NCBI RefSeq assembly: GCF_002001105.1
Contig: NZ_MUNP01000030.1
Location: 1-64,000, forward strand
Direction: 5' to 3'
Source: Rhodanobacter sp. C06
GTDB taxonomy: Bacteria; Pseudomonadota; Gammaproteobacteria; Xanthomonadales; Rhodanobacteraceae
DNA length: 64,000 bases
Positions 53,006 to 62,331 of this stretch are shown piece after piece. A model generated the notes under the pieces. It had not been told where the DNA came from. It made no database searches and was given only the letters and a program-made list of their open reading frames with translations. The translations under genes and the position numbers were made by a program. The number at the start of each line of letters is the position of its first letter. The stretch's first letter is position 1.

Positions 53006-56000
53006 CTAGAACAGGAGTCCCTGGTAACGATTTGTCTGAACCTGCACTCCGGCAGGCAAGATCACGGGAGCCCCAGTGGTGTCGTTCAAGCGGAAGCTCT
53101 GGAAGTCTGCGCCGGTGCCTTGCCAGTCATAGGCATCGCCCGCCGCATCTGTCCACAGGATGTCGACCAGGCCGTCGCCATTGAAGTCGCCAATCGTCGA
53201 GATCTGATAGCCCGGCGTGATCGAGCGGACGCCCCTGTACGTGACGGTGCTGCCATTCATGAGCCACCAACCGAATTGATGCGTCGTGTCGTTGGTGAAC
53301 AGCAAGTCGCTCATGCCATCGCCATTGACGTCGCCGGCACCCTGCAAGATCCAGCCAGCCGGGAAGTTGGCGACAAAATGATGGCTGAAATGGCCGGTGC
53401 CATCATTGATCCAGGCGTACAGGTCGTTGTTGGGGCCGGTAAACACGAAATCCATGTAGCCGTCGCCATTGAGATCGGCGAGCGCAAGCCTGTAGCCGGG
53501 CGTGCTGGGCAGCACGGTGGCTGTCACCCCCACGGTGCTGCTGCCTGGCGTGAAGGTGAGGTCCCACCAACCCACCTGCCCGGTGGTTTCGTTCTGCCAG
53601 ATCAGGGCGCTGTGAAGTGATGCATCCACCGTGCCGCTGCCAACCAGCGTCCAGCCCGCAGGGTATGGCGCGCCTACCTTGTAGGCGGTACGTCCCCCAT
53701 TGCCATCGTTTACCCAGATATAGAGCTGGCGGGTTGCCGGGTTGGTGAACGCAAAGCTGGCGAGGGAACCGGAAGCATGAAATCCAGCCGAGGATTCCGC
53801 GTCCAGATCGGCCATGGCGCCAATCGAATAGCCTGCGGCAACCGACTGTGTGTGCGACTGCAGGACGGTTGGCCCACTCATGCCCAACTCGGTCAGCGTG
53901 TTGTTGCCGGGATCGATGTAGGCGATATCGCTGTGCCCATCGGCGGCATCGGCCGAAGCGCCGCCAAGAAAGTCGCTGACTACGCCGATGGCGCCGGCAG
54001 AGTAGGTGTGCTCTTCATTGGAAATTGCACTTGCGAGAACGCTTGCATTCACGGAGCCGAGGCCGGTGGCGTAGTTGTAGCCGGCGCCGGTCAGGTAGGC
54101 CGGTTGCAGCTGCGACTTCGAGGTGCTCAATACGCCGTACTGGTGACCCGGCCGGCTGTAGCAATTCGGGCTCAACGGCAGGCAGGGCTCGTCGATGTCG
54201 CCGACGGTGATGTTGTTGAACGCGCAACCGTTGCCCGCCAGTCCGGACGTCTCCGAGTTGCACGCTGCCAGCCCGGCGGCGTTCGGCGACTGCACGCTGC
54301 CGTACTCGCGCGTGGCGATGTCGTAATAGATGGGCAGTACGTTGCCGAGAGGATAGGCGGTTCCGGCGGGCAAGCCGAATCCTACGCTGGTTTCCTCGTT
54401 GACCAATGCCTGCACGCCGGCCATGGCCGGTGCCGCGAAGGAAGTGCCACCGGCGCTGTTGGCCTGCACGTCGCCCGCGACGGTGTAGGTGCAGGGCGTG
54501 CCGCCCTGGCTCGCATCGGACATGCAGTAGATCAACGCGTGGCCGTACAGGCCGTTGGCGGCAAACATCGAGACGTCCGGCAGCGTGCGCGCGCCATCGT
54601 TGCGGGTGCCGTACACGCCGTATTGCCAGGTCGGCTTGGCGATGTAGCTGCTGATGCCGCCACTGCCACCGCCGGTGCCCGTGAATTGCTGGCCAAAGGC
54701 CGTGTTGCAGAACGACTCGCCGTCCTGCGTTCCCGGGTAGCCTAGGCTGCCTGCCAGCGCCGTCAGCACGCTGCTGGCGCAGGAATCGTTCCATGTCTGC
54801 TCGGGGATGTAGCCCAGCGCCGACGCTCCGTTGGGCGCATTGGTCTGGCTCCAGTAATTGGCCTGGTTCGCGAAGTTTGCGTCCGGGCCCGCATCGTAGA
54901 AATCGGTGCCACCGACGGCCACGTTGTACGGCGTGGAGCCGAGCCCGTTGACGGCCGTGCCGGCCGTGGTGAACGGTTGGTTCTGGTCGCAACCGGCCGC
55001 GCCGGAATCGCCGGTGGACACGAACACCGTGACGCCTTGCAGCGCGGCCTGCTGCCACAGTCCGTTGACCTCGGCGAGGCCGGCAGTACCCTGCTGTGCT
55101 TCGCAGCCGCCGTAGCTCAGGCTCATGATGGTGACATGGAGGGTGTTGTTGTTCGTCAGGATGTTCTGCGCCGCGATGAATGGACCGAAGTTCGTGGCAC
55201 TGTCATTGCACGAGGCCACCATGACGTTTGCATCCGGTGCGGCGGCACCGGCCCACTCGGCGTCCAGCGCCGCCTCACCCTCGTCGCCGTTCGTGCCGGG
55301 GTTGGCGCAGACCTGAGGACCGGCAGGCTGCACATACGTCACGGTGCCGGCGGCGTTGGCTGGCAGGAAGGCGCTGCGGAAGGTGTTGACGTCGGCCGCC
55401 TGGATATTCGTACGCTCCAGCACGGCCACGGTCTGGCCGGCTCCACGTACCGGGGTGGCCTGTGTCCACAACGGATTGACGCTGTACACCGTGTTGAAAT
55501 CGGCCGGTGCCATGTCGTACTGGACAGGGGAGCCGTCTGTGAACAACGGCACAGCCCTGCCGTCGGCGGCTTTCCAGATGCCGGCGGCGCTCTTGTGCAC
55601 TGGCCCGACTTCGCGCATTTGCGGTGCGGGCTTGAAATCGTTCAGTGACGCCACGCCGACCACCACCGGGCTCAGCGCCGCGGGAATCTGCTGCGGGGTG
55701 GCGTTGGCGAAATGCACCACGCCGTTGACGACGTAATTGTGCAGCTCGGTGTGGAAGGCGCTCTGCACGGCCGTGGTGTTGCCGGAAAAATGCACGCGCA
55801 AGCCGGTCGGATCGACGCCATCCACCCGCAGGCCCTGGCTGGTGAGCCAGTCGATGACTTTCGCGATGTCCTGCTTGGAAGGACCGAACAGGTCGCCGAT
55901 TTGCTGGGCCGTCAGCCACTTGTGGAAATAGGGAGAGCGCGGATTGGCCAGCTGCCGCGCGTAGGCCTCGGCGCGTGCTTCACGCTCGGGACTGCGCTTG

Positions 56001-56263
56001 AGCATCAGGGTGAGCTGGCCCAACTGCAGGTTGGTATTGACCAGCCCGCGGTCGAAGCGTGGCGAGGCGGCCGTGATGACGGTGCCCGGCAGAGCGACCC
56101 GGTTGCTGTTGTCGACGGTGGCGGTGATCTGTGCGATGGCCGGTGCCGTGGCCAGGTTCGGCGCCGGAGCGATCGAATGGCCGGGAGCCGCTTGTGCGAC
56201 GGGGATCGCGCCGGCGCAGGCAACGCTGAAGAGCATCGCCCGTAGGCGATTTCGGGTGTGCAT
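53006..56263 (-). CDS. S53 sedolisin-type serine-carboxyl peptidase with FG-GAP-like C-terminus
   Basis: A 1085-residue secreted protease. The signal peptide ends near IPVAQA. A pro-kumamolisin activation domain follows (about 60-185: LMLKRSPEREARAEAYARQL, YFHKWLTAQQIGDLFG). The S53 domain (about 235-760) has E330-A-A-L-D334 for the catalytic Glu/Asp, SLSYGGCE, and GGTS608FAAPAMAG with the serine nucleophile. The last about 300 residues are the FG-GAP-like module shared with the gene downstream. S53 enzymes work at acidic pH, which suits an acid-tolerant soil bacterium. ATG 56263 with AGGGGA upstream. Confidence 0.92.
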   Translation of the reverse strand: MHTRNRLRAMLFSVACAGAIPVAQAAPGHSIAPAPNLATAPAIAQITATVDNSNRVALPGTVITAASPRFDRGLVNTNLQLGQLTLMLKRSPEREARAEAYARQLANPRSPYFHKWLTAQQIGDLFGPSKQDIAKVIDWLTSQGLRVDGVDPTGLRVHFSGNTTAVQSAFHTELHNYVVNGVVHFANATPQQIPAALSPVVVGVASLNDFKPAPQMREVGPVHKSAAGIWKAADGRAVPLFTDGSPVQYDMAPADFNTVYSVNPLWTQATPVRGAGQTVAVLERTNIQAADVNTFRSAFLPANAAGTVTYVQPAGPQVCANPGTNGDEGEAALDAEWAGAAAPDANVMVASCNDSATNFGPFIAAQNILTNNNTLHVTIMSLSYGGCEAQQGTAGLAEVNGLWQQAALQGVTVFVSTGDSGAAGCDQNQPFTTAGTAVNGLGSTPYNVAVGGTDFYDAGPDANFANQANYWSQTNAPNGASALGYIPEQTWNDSCASSVLTALAGSLGYPGTQDGESFCNTAFGQQFTGTGGGSGGISSYIAKPTWQYGVYGTRNDGARTLPDVSMFAANGLYGHALIYCMSDASQGGTPCTYTVAGDVQANSAGGTSFAAPAMAGVQALVNEETSVGFGLPAGTAYPLGNVLPIYYDIATREYGSVQSPNAAGLAACNSETSGLAGNGCAFNNITVGDIDEPCLPLSPNCYSRPGHQYGVLSTSKSQLQPAYLTGAGYNYATGLGSVNASVLASAISNEEHTYSAGAIGVVSDFLGGASADAADGHSDIAYIDPGNNTLTELGMSGPTVLQSHTQSVAAGYSIGAMADLDAESSAGFHASGSLASFAFTNPATRQLYIWVNDGNGGRTAYKVGAPYPAGWTLVGSGTVDASLHSALIWQNETTGQVGWWDLTFTPGSSTVGVTATVLPSTPGYRLALADLNGDGYMDFVFTGPNNDLYAWINDGTGHFSHHFVANFPAGWILQGAGDVNGDGMSDLLFTNDTTHQFGWWLMNGSTVTYRGVRSITPGYQISTIGDFNGDGLVDILWTDAAGDAYDWQGTGADFQSFRLNDTTGAPVILPAGVQVQTNRYQGLLF
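53010..53930 (-). repeat. Duplicated FG-GAP-like module, copy 2
   Basis: This is the counterpart of 50740-51640. It keeps the same order of motifs (DLNGDGYMDF, DVNGDGMSDL, DFNGDGLVDI) but carries an extra short insert (about residues AESSAGFHASGSLA) near its N-terminal end. Confidence 0.8.
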
Positions 56264-56720
56264 GGATTTCCCCTGTGCAATGACCAAGTATCCATGGCCT
56301 CGATCGCGCATCCCTGTTGTCCGGGAATTCAGCGGGCACTCGTTCCATGGAGTTCTGCCTTCCGGGAAAATGGATTCACCCGGAATAGGCGGCGGACATA
56401 GTCAGGGACCAATTAATACGCTGTCAAACGATTTTTGTTGAGCGGGTGTTATGCAACTCGGAGGAGAATGGCTGATGGCTCGATTGCGTCCGCAATAGAT
56501 TGCGGCTTTCGAATAAAATCACTTTTCCGTATTAAATTGCGATGCCCCTGCGGCTAAAGCCAAAGTCAGAAGCTCACCGCGGGCCATGGAGGCAACTTGC
56601 CTGCTTCAGCAAGTCGCCGGGTTTGCTGGTGCGTCGGTCACCGTGTGCAGCGGTCCGACCCCCGTATGACGATCTGCTGATCGCGACGGGCGTACGAACG
56701 ATGTCGGGATCGATATGCAA
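56264..56720. other. A/T-rich intergenic region upstream of the S53 gene
   Basis: A 457-base gap holding the leader of the S53 gene and the downstream side of the glycosyltransferase at 56721. The stretch 56400-56545 is strikingly A/T-rich compared with the rest of the window. No gene was recognised, and no T-tailed terminator for the glycosyltransferase was seen. Confidence 0.5.
56399..56427 (-). promoter_or_regulatory. Candidate sigma-70 promoter for the S53 peptidase gene
   Basis: Minus strand: TTGACA (56427-56422), then about 17-18 bases (GCGTATTAATTGGTCCC), then a weak -10 (GACTAT). It lies about 135 bases before the ATG at 56263, inside an A/T-rich block. The -35 is perfect, the -10 is poor. 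Confidence 0.35.
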
Positions 56721-58838
56721 TCAGGGGAGCACGCGTAGCAGGGCCTTTCGCGCTGCTTCAAACGAAAAATGTTGCTGGACATTGAGCAGCCCGGCGGTCG
56801 AGAGCCGGTTCCAGAGCGATTCGTCATCGTACAAGCGCAGTATCGCGGCGGCGAAACTTTCCGCGTCGTCGCCCAACAGGATGGTCTCGCTGTCGACGGC
56901 GTACATGCCTTCGGCGGCCATGGGAGTGGCTACCACTGGCAGGCCATGGCTCATCGCCATGTTGACCTTGCCCTTGACGCCGGCACCGTAGCGAAGCGGC
57001 GCCAGCGCGATGCGGCAACCGGCCATCCAGGGATCGAGGTCGGCGACGCGGCCGTGGATCTGCACGCCTTCCCCGGCGAACTGCGGACGCGCGGTTTCGG
57101 GAATGTCGCCGACCAGATGCAGCGCGATGTCGGGTCGCGCTGCACGGACGCGTGGGTAGATCTCGCCGGTCAGCCAGCGCACCGCGTCTTCGTTCGGCGG
57201 GTGGCCGAAGCCGCCCACGAACACCAGTCCGCTGCGATCGGAAAAGCCAGCCTTGCAGCCATGGACCGCGTGCACATTGGAGAGCAGCTCCACGCGCGCC
57301 TCCGGCATTTCCGCGCGCAGCATGTCGAGTTCGACCGGGCTGACCACGAGGCTGGCATCGCAGGCGCGGATCAGCGCCAACTCGCGCTGGCGCGAAGTTT
57401 CGGCTTGGCGGGCCAATATCACGTTGCTGGTGTGGCCGGCCGCGCGCCGTTCGCGCAGGAAATGCAGGTCCACGGTGTCGAACAGCACTATGGCGCGTGG
57501 TGCCAATCGACGCACGAGATCGAGGTTCGGAGCAGCGACGTAATGCCGGCACAGCATCACGGCGTCCAGCGTGGCGCCCTCGCGGCGCAGCCAGGTGGCG
57601 AGCGTGGACGACCACGGCTTGCACAGCACGTGCACGCCCACGCGGCCCAGCTGCAGAACCTCCTCATGCGAGGCATTGCGGTTGTCCGCCATGAAGCTGA
57701 CCCGCCAGCCCAGTTCGCGCAGCAGCCGCATGATGTTGATGAGGCGCAGCGAGCCGGAGTCGCGCGCGGCATCCGGGGTCAGTGCATCCATGATCAGGAT
57801 GCGGCGTCGGCCAGCGTGGTGCAACGCCGTTTCCACGGGCGTGCGCGGCGCCGGTTGATGTTGCAAGACGGATTGCCACTTGTCGACGAAAGTGGTGCGG
57901 TTGGCGATCTGGTATTGCTTGACCCCCACGAAGGGATCGAGCCCCGAGCTGATGCCTTCGCAATGCACCACCAGGCTTTCCGGTTGGTAGACCACACGAC
58001 GACCCGCGGCGCGCACTGCGAAGGCGAGATCCATGTCCTCGCAGTAGGCCGGGGCGTAGCGCGGATCGAAACCGCCGATCTGACGGAACAGTGCAGCATC
58101 GATCATCAGCGCCGCGCCGGAAACGTAGTCGACATCACGGCGGTACAGGATGCGCGGATCGTCGCGTTGCTCGAAACGGCCGTAGTTCCACGCGTTGCCG
58201 TCGGCGTAAACGATGCCGCCGGCTTCCTGCAGGCGGCCATCGGGATAGGCCAGCCGGCTGCCGGCAATGCCGCAGTCCGGCTCTTCGGCGAAGCAGTCGA
58301 GCAGGCGGTCCAGCCAGCCAGGCGTGACCTGGGTGTCGTTGTTGAGGAACAGCAGGTATCCGCCGCGGGCGGCTGCCGCGCCGGCATTGCAACTGCCGAT
58401 GAAGCCGAGGTTGCGCTCGTTGTGCAGCAGCCGCAGGCCGTCGATACGTGTCAGCGTCGCCGCGCTATCGTCGGGCGAGGCATCGTCCACCACGATCACC
58501 TCGAACGGTGCAGCGGCGCCGTGGCGTGCAATCGAGCGCAGGCAGGCGAGGGTGTACGGCAGCTTGCCGTGGATCGGCACGATCACCGAGACGTGCGGCG
58601 TCTCGCTGCAGGGCAGGGCGAATGGCGTGAATGGCGTATCCAGCGCTTCGAGCTGCCACGTCGCATCCTGCGTCGGATGACGGCGGAATTCCTGCGTGAT
58701 GCGCGCCACGGTGCCGTGCAGACCACGCTGCGCCATGCTGCCGCGGACGCGCTGAAGCAGGTAGCGCAGCCGCTTGAGTCGCCACGAGATCGTGCTGGTC
58801 AGGACTGCATCCTTGTTGAAAATCGGGTAGTGCGTCAT
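56721..58838 (-). CDS. GT2 + GT4 fusion glycosyltransferase
   Basis: A 705-residue protein with two glycosyltransferase domains. The N-terminal GT2 (about 80-310) shows SVIVPIHGKLPYTLACLRSI, FEVIVVDDASPDDSAATL, LLFLNNDTQVTPGWLDRLL and YCEDMDLAFAVRAAGRRV. The C-terminal GT-B/GT4 domain (about 345-705) shows ILIMDALTPDAARDSGSLR, FVGGFGHPPNEDAVRWL and IALAPLRYGAGVKGKVNMAM. Likely a bifunctional enzyme of rhamnan- or O-antigen-type chains. It lies outside the metB-etf interval, between the protease and the ETF-QO gene. ATG 58838 is the best start; upstream in-frame codons lie between the genes. Confidence 0.85.
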   Translation of the reverse strand: MTHYPIFNKDAVLTSTISWRLKRLRYLLQRVRGSMAQRGLHGTVARITQEFRRHPTQDATWQLEALDTPFTPFALPCSETPHVSVIVPIHGKLPYTLACLRSIARHGAAAPFEVIVVDDASPDDSAATLTRIDGLRLLHNERNLGFIGSCNAGAAAARGGYLLFLNNDTQVTPGWLDRLLDCFAEEPDCGIAGSRLAYPDGRLQEAGGIVYADGNAWNYGRFEQRDDPRILYRRDVDYVSGAALMIDAALFRQIGGFDPRYAPAYCEDMDLAFAVRAAGRRVVYQPESLVVHCEGISSGLDPFVGVKQYQIANRTTFVDKWQSVLQHQPAPRTPVETALHHAGRRRILIMDALTPDAARDSGSLRLINIMRLLRELGWRVSFMADNRNASHEEVLQLGRVGVHVLCKPWSSTLATWLRREGATLDAVMLCRHYVAAPNLDLVRRLAPRAIVLFDTVDLHFLRERRAAGHTSNVILARQAETSRQRELALIRACDASLVVSPVELDMLRAEMPEARVELLSNVHAVHGCKAGFSDRSGLVFVGGFGHPPNEDAVRWLTGEIYPRVRAARPDIALHLVGDIPETARPQFAGEGVQIHGRVADLDPWMAGCRIALAPLRYGAGVKGKVNMAMSHGLPVVATPMAAEGMYAVDSETILLGDDAESFAAAILRLYDDESLWNRLSTAGLLNVQQHFSFEAARKALLRVLP

Positions 58839-58872
58839 CGGGTGCCGTGGGTCGTGCGGTCGATCTTCCGGC

Positions 58873-60483
58873 TCACAGATTCTGGTAATTCGGCCCCGAA
58901 CCACCCTCCGGCGTCACCCAGGTGATGATCTCGTACGGGTCCTTGATGTCGCAGGTCTTGCAGTGCACGCAGTTGGCGGAGTTGATCTGCAGGCGCTTGC
59001 CGTGCGGGGCGCTTTCGTCGGCCACCATCTCGTAGACATTCGCTGGGCAGAAGCGGGTGCAGGGGTTGTCGTACTCCTCCACGCAGCGGGTGGCGCAGAT
59101 GTCGGTGTCGGCCACGTGCAGGTGGATGGGCTGGTCCTCGTCGTGCTCGGTGGCGGCGAAGTAGACGCCGGCGAGGCGGTCGCGCGGCGGCAGTTCGCGC
59201 TGCACGTAGTCGCGCTTGGGTTCCTCCTGCTGGCCGAGCTTGTGCAGGCTGGACCAGTCGGGCTTGTTCTTCAGCGTCCACGGCGAGCGGCCGCCGGTGA
59301 CGGTTTCCCAGGCGGCATTCAACATGCCGAACCACAGGCCCTTCTTGAAGCCGGGCTTGATGTTGCGCACCTGCTTCAGCTCGGCCATTGCCTCGGAGCC
59401 GCGCAGCTTCGCGTCGAAACCTTCGGCCCTGAGCCCGTTCGCGGCCAAATGTTCGGCGGCGAGCATGCCACTGCGGATCGCCTGGTGGGTACCCTTGATC
59501 TTGGGCACGTTGAGCAGGCCGGCGGTGTCGCCGATCAGCAGCGCGCCGGGCATCTCGCACTTCGGCAGCGACTGATAACCACCGGTGACGATGGCGCGCG
59601 CGCCGGCGGAGAGGATGCTGCCGCCTTCCAGCAACGGCTTCACGTGCGGGTGGTTCTTCCATTGCTGGAAGGCTTCCCAGGGCTGGTAGTTCGGGTCGCT
59701 GTAGTCGAGGCCGCTGACGTAGCCCAGCGCGATGCGATCCTGGTCCAGGTGGTACAGGAAGCTGCCGCCGTAGGTGTGGTTGTCGGCGGGCCAGCCGAAA
59801 CTGTGCACGATCTTGCCGAGCACGGCGCGGCCGGCGGGCACCTGCCACAGCTCCTTGATGCCGATCGAGTAACCCTGCGGATCGCTGTCCGCGTCCAGCC
59901 TGAAGCACTGGATGAGCTGCTTGGTGAGGCTGCCGCGCGCGCCTTCGGCCAGCACGGTGACCTTGGCCTTGATGTCGATGCCCTGGGTGTAGCCCGGCTT
60001 GTGCGAACCGTCCTTCGCCACGCCCATGTCGCCGATGCGCACGCCGGCGACCGAGCCGTCCTCGTTGTAGACGACATCGGCGGCGGCGAAGCCGGGGAAC
60101 ACGTCCACGCCCAGCGCCTCGGCCTGCGGCGCCAGCCACGCGCACATGGCGCCCAGCGAGACGATGAAGTTGCCATGGTTGTGCATGCCCGGCGGCACCG
60201 GCAGCTTGCGGCCGCCGGTCTTGGTGAGCAGCCAGAATTCGTCCTCGCCGGCCGGTACGCAGATCGGCGGCGGGGCGTCGCGCCAGCCGGGCAGCAGGGC
60301 GTCGAGCGGACCGGGTTCGATCACGGCGCCGGAGAGGATCTGCGCGCCGATGGTGGACGCCTTCTCGATCACGCACACCGTGGTATCGGGCTGGAGCTGC
60401 TTCAGCCGTATCGCGAACGACAGCCCGGCCGGGCCGGCGCCGACCACGACGACGTCGTATTCCATGGTTTCGCGTTCGCTCAT
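58873..60483 (-). CDS. Electron transfer flavoprotein-ubiquinone oxidoreductase
   Basis: A 536-residue monotopic inner-membrane enzyme that takes electrons from EtfAB to ubiquinone. FAD motif DVVVVGAGPAGLSFAIRL at about 10-27; EKASTIGAQILSGAVIEPG is typical. The C-terminal [4Fe-4S] domain has CATRCVEE, NPCTRFCPANVYE and NCVHCKTCDIKDP. Length matches the family. It sits about 8 kb from etfBA on the same strand, completing the ETF chain in this region. ATG 60483 was used; ATG 60465 is an alternative. Confidence 0.95.
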   Translation of the reverse strand: MSERETMEYDVVVVGAGPAGLSFAIRLKQLQPDTTVCVIEKASTIGAQILSGAVIEPGPLDALLPGWRDAPPPICVPAGEDEFWLLTKTGGRKLPVPPGMHNHGNFIVSLGAMCAWLAPQAEALGVDVFPGFAAADVVYNEDGSVAGVRIGDMGVAKDGSHKPGYTQGIDIKAKVTVLAEGARGSLTKQLIQCFRLDADSDPQGYSIGIKELWQVPAGRAVLGKIVHSFGWPADNHTYGGSFLYHLDQDRIALGYVSGLDYSDPNYQPWEAFQQWKNHPHVKPLLEGGSILSAGARAIVTGGYQSLPKCEMPGALLIGDTAGLLNVPKIKGTHQAIRSGMLAAEHLAANGLRAEGFDAKLRGSEAMAELKQVRNIKPGFKKGLWFGMLNAAWETVTGGRSPWTLKNKPDWSSLHKLGQQEEPKRDYVQRELPPRDRLAGVYFAATEHDEDQPIHLHVADTDICATRCVEEYDNPCTRFCPANVYEMVADESAPHGKRLQINSANCVHCKTCDIKDPYEIITWVTPEGGSGPNYQNL

Positions 60484-60586
60484 GGCTTTCCCGGCAAGTG
60501 TTGTGTGGGCGGTGTCGGCGGCGCGACACGGTCAATGCGGTATTGTCCGGTTTCGCGTGCTGCGCGGCAAACCCCGCACTCCGGGC

Positions 60587-60617
60587 TTGCACGGGCTTCA
60601 CGGGTGAAGGCGATAAT
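60587..60617 (+). promoter_or_regulatory. Candidate promoter for the amidase gene
   Basis: TTGCAC (60587-60592) and GATAAT (60612-60617) are separated by 19 bases, about 88 bases before the ATG at 60706. The region is the divergent gap between ETF-QO and amidase genes. Confidence 0.4.
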
Positions 60618-60705
60618 CCGCCCATGCTTATTTGAAGAGTGCGGCCAGGGATGGCCGCTTCTCGATCTTCGCGATCATGGATGAGCGCATATCCAAGGAA
60701 CGCCG

Positions 60706-62103
60706 ATGAGTTCGTTGCCGCCGATCACCGACCTGGACCTGCGCCGCGCCACCGTGTGTCAGCTGCTGCACTGGCTGGCTACCGGGCGCACCAATCCGCA
60801 GGCGCTGGCCGAGGCGACCCAGGAGGCGATCGAGCGCATCAATCCGCAGCTGAACGCCTACGTGGGCCTGAGCCCCGGCCTGCTGCAGGAGCAGGCGCGC
60901 ACCGCCGAGCACCGGCGTCGCGACGGTGTGATCGGCCGGCTCGACGGCATCCCGGTGGCGATCAAGGACAACCTCGACATCGCCGGCTGGCCCACCCGCG
61001 CCGGCCTGCCCGGGCGCGACCGGCCGGCGACGGACGACGCGCATGTGGTGGCACGGCTGCGCGCCTCGGGCGCGGTACTGGTGGGCAAGACCAACATGGA
61101 CGAGGGCGCGCTGGGCGCGGCCACCGAGAATCCGCATTTCGGCCCCACCCACAACCCGTGGAAGCACGGCTGGAGCGCGGGCGGCTCTTCCGGCGGCGCG
61201 GCGGCCGCGGTGGCCGCGGGCCTTGCGGCGGCGTCCGTCGGTTCGGACAGCTTGGGCTCGATCCGCATCCCCGCCAGTTATTGCGGTGTCTATGCGCTGA
61301 AGCCCACCCACGGCGAGATCTCCGCCCGCGGCCTGGTGCCGGCGGCGCGGCGGCTGGACGCGGTGGGCCTGATCGCGCGCAGCGTGGCCGACCTCACCGT
61401 GCTGCTGCAGGTGCTGGCCGGCTACGACGCCGACGACGCGCGCTCGCGCCGCCGCCGCGTGGCGCTGGCGCTGCCGGACTGGGAGCCGGGCAAGCTGCGC
61501 ACCGGCTTGTTGCCGGACCTCGCCGCGGTGGGCGTGCAGGCCGAGGTGGCGGCGCTGTTCGAGTCGGCGGTGGGCAAGCTCGCCCACGCGCTGGGCGAGC
61601 GCCGCACGGTGGATTTCGCCGACTGGGATTTCGCGCGTACCCGCCGCGCTGGCCTGCTGCTGATGGAGGCGGAGATGCTGGGCACCTACGCCGAGGACCT
61701 GGCTGATGCCGCGCACCCGGTCTCGCCGCGCTTCCGCGAGATGCTGGGCTACGCCACCCGCAAGAGCGCGGCGGACTATGCGAAGGCCGACCGCGTGCTG
61801 GACGCGGCCACGCTGAAGATGCGCCGGCTGTTCGCGCAGATCGACGTGCTGGTGCTGCCCACCACGCCGTGCGGCGCCTTCCCGCTGGGCGGCACGGAAC
61901 CGGATAACCACGCCGACCTCACCAGTTTCGCCAGCCTCGCCGGCTGCCCCGCGGTGAGTATCCCGATGGGCACGCTGTCGAATGGCTTGCCGGTGGGACT
62001 GCAACTGGTGGGTGGGCGCGGTTCGGACCTGCGCCTGCTGGAACTGGCCGCGGTGTGTGCGGCCACGCTGGATGCCGATCCGGTTTATCCCGCGATTGTT
62101 TGA
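60706..62103 (+). CDS. Amidase signature family enzyme
   Basis: A 465-residue amidohydrolase of the Ser-cisSer-Lys type. K87 lies in IPVAIKDNLDIAG. The cis-serine is in WSAGGSSGGAAAA (S161/S162). The nucleophile is S185 in SDSLGSIRIPASYCG, where the common TGGS is LGS. KTNMDEGALGAATEN and PVGLQLVGGRGSDLRLLELA also fit. The amide substrate is unknown; close relatives include biuret/allophanate-type hydrolases and GatA-like proteins, but the tRNA-amidotransferase partners are not here. ATG 60706 has AAGGA upstream. It is divergent from ETF-QO. Confidence 0.88.
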   Translation: MSSLPPITDLDLRRATVCQLLHWLATGRTNPQALAEATQEAIERINPQLNAYVGLSPGLLQEQARTAEHRRRDGVIGRLDGIPVAIKDNLDIAGWPTRAGLPGRDRPATDDAHVVARLRASGAVLVGKTNMDEGALGAATENPHFGPTHNPWKHGWSAGGSSGGAAAAVAAGLAAASVGSDSLGSIRIPASYCGVYALKPTHGEISARGLVPAARRLDAVGLIARSVADLTVLLQVLAGYDADDARSRRRRVALALPDWEPGKLRTGLLPDLAAVGVQAEVAALFESAVGKLAHALGERRTVDFADWDFARTRRAGLLLMEAEMLGTYAEDLADAAHPVSPRFREMLGYATRKSAADYAKADRVLDAATLKMRRLFAQIDVLVLPTTPCGAFPLGGTEPDNHADLTSFASLAGCPAVSIPMGTLSNGLPVGLQLVGGRGSDLRLLELAAVCAATLDADPVYPAIV

Positions 62104-62124
62104 CACTCGAGTCCGCGTTTTTGT

Positions 62125-62189
62125 AGGAGCGCACCCTGTGCGCGAATAGCTCTCCACGAAAAGCCACATCGCGCACAGGGTGCGCTCCT
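62125..62189. repeat. REP-like palindromic element
   Basis: Arms 62125-62145 and 62169-62189 are the same perfect 21-base inverted sequence as at 12945-13007, with a different 23-base centre. It lies in the 228-base gap between the amidase and cysD genes, where no other feature was recognised. Confidence 0.85.
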
Positions 62190-62331
62190 GCAGGTGACGC
62201 TTTGGCACCATATGCCATCCGGCGCATGTCCCTGCCGCCTTGGTTGTTTGGGCAATTGGCAGCGCTCGCGTAGCATGCCCGTTCGGCTCGGCCTGCTGCG
62301 GGCCGTACCTCGCTACTGAAACCGACACGCC

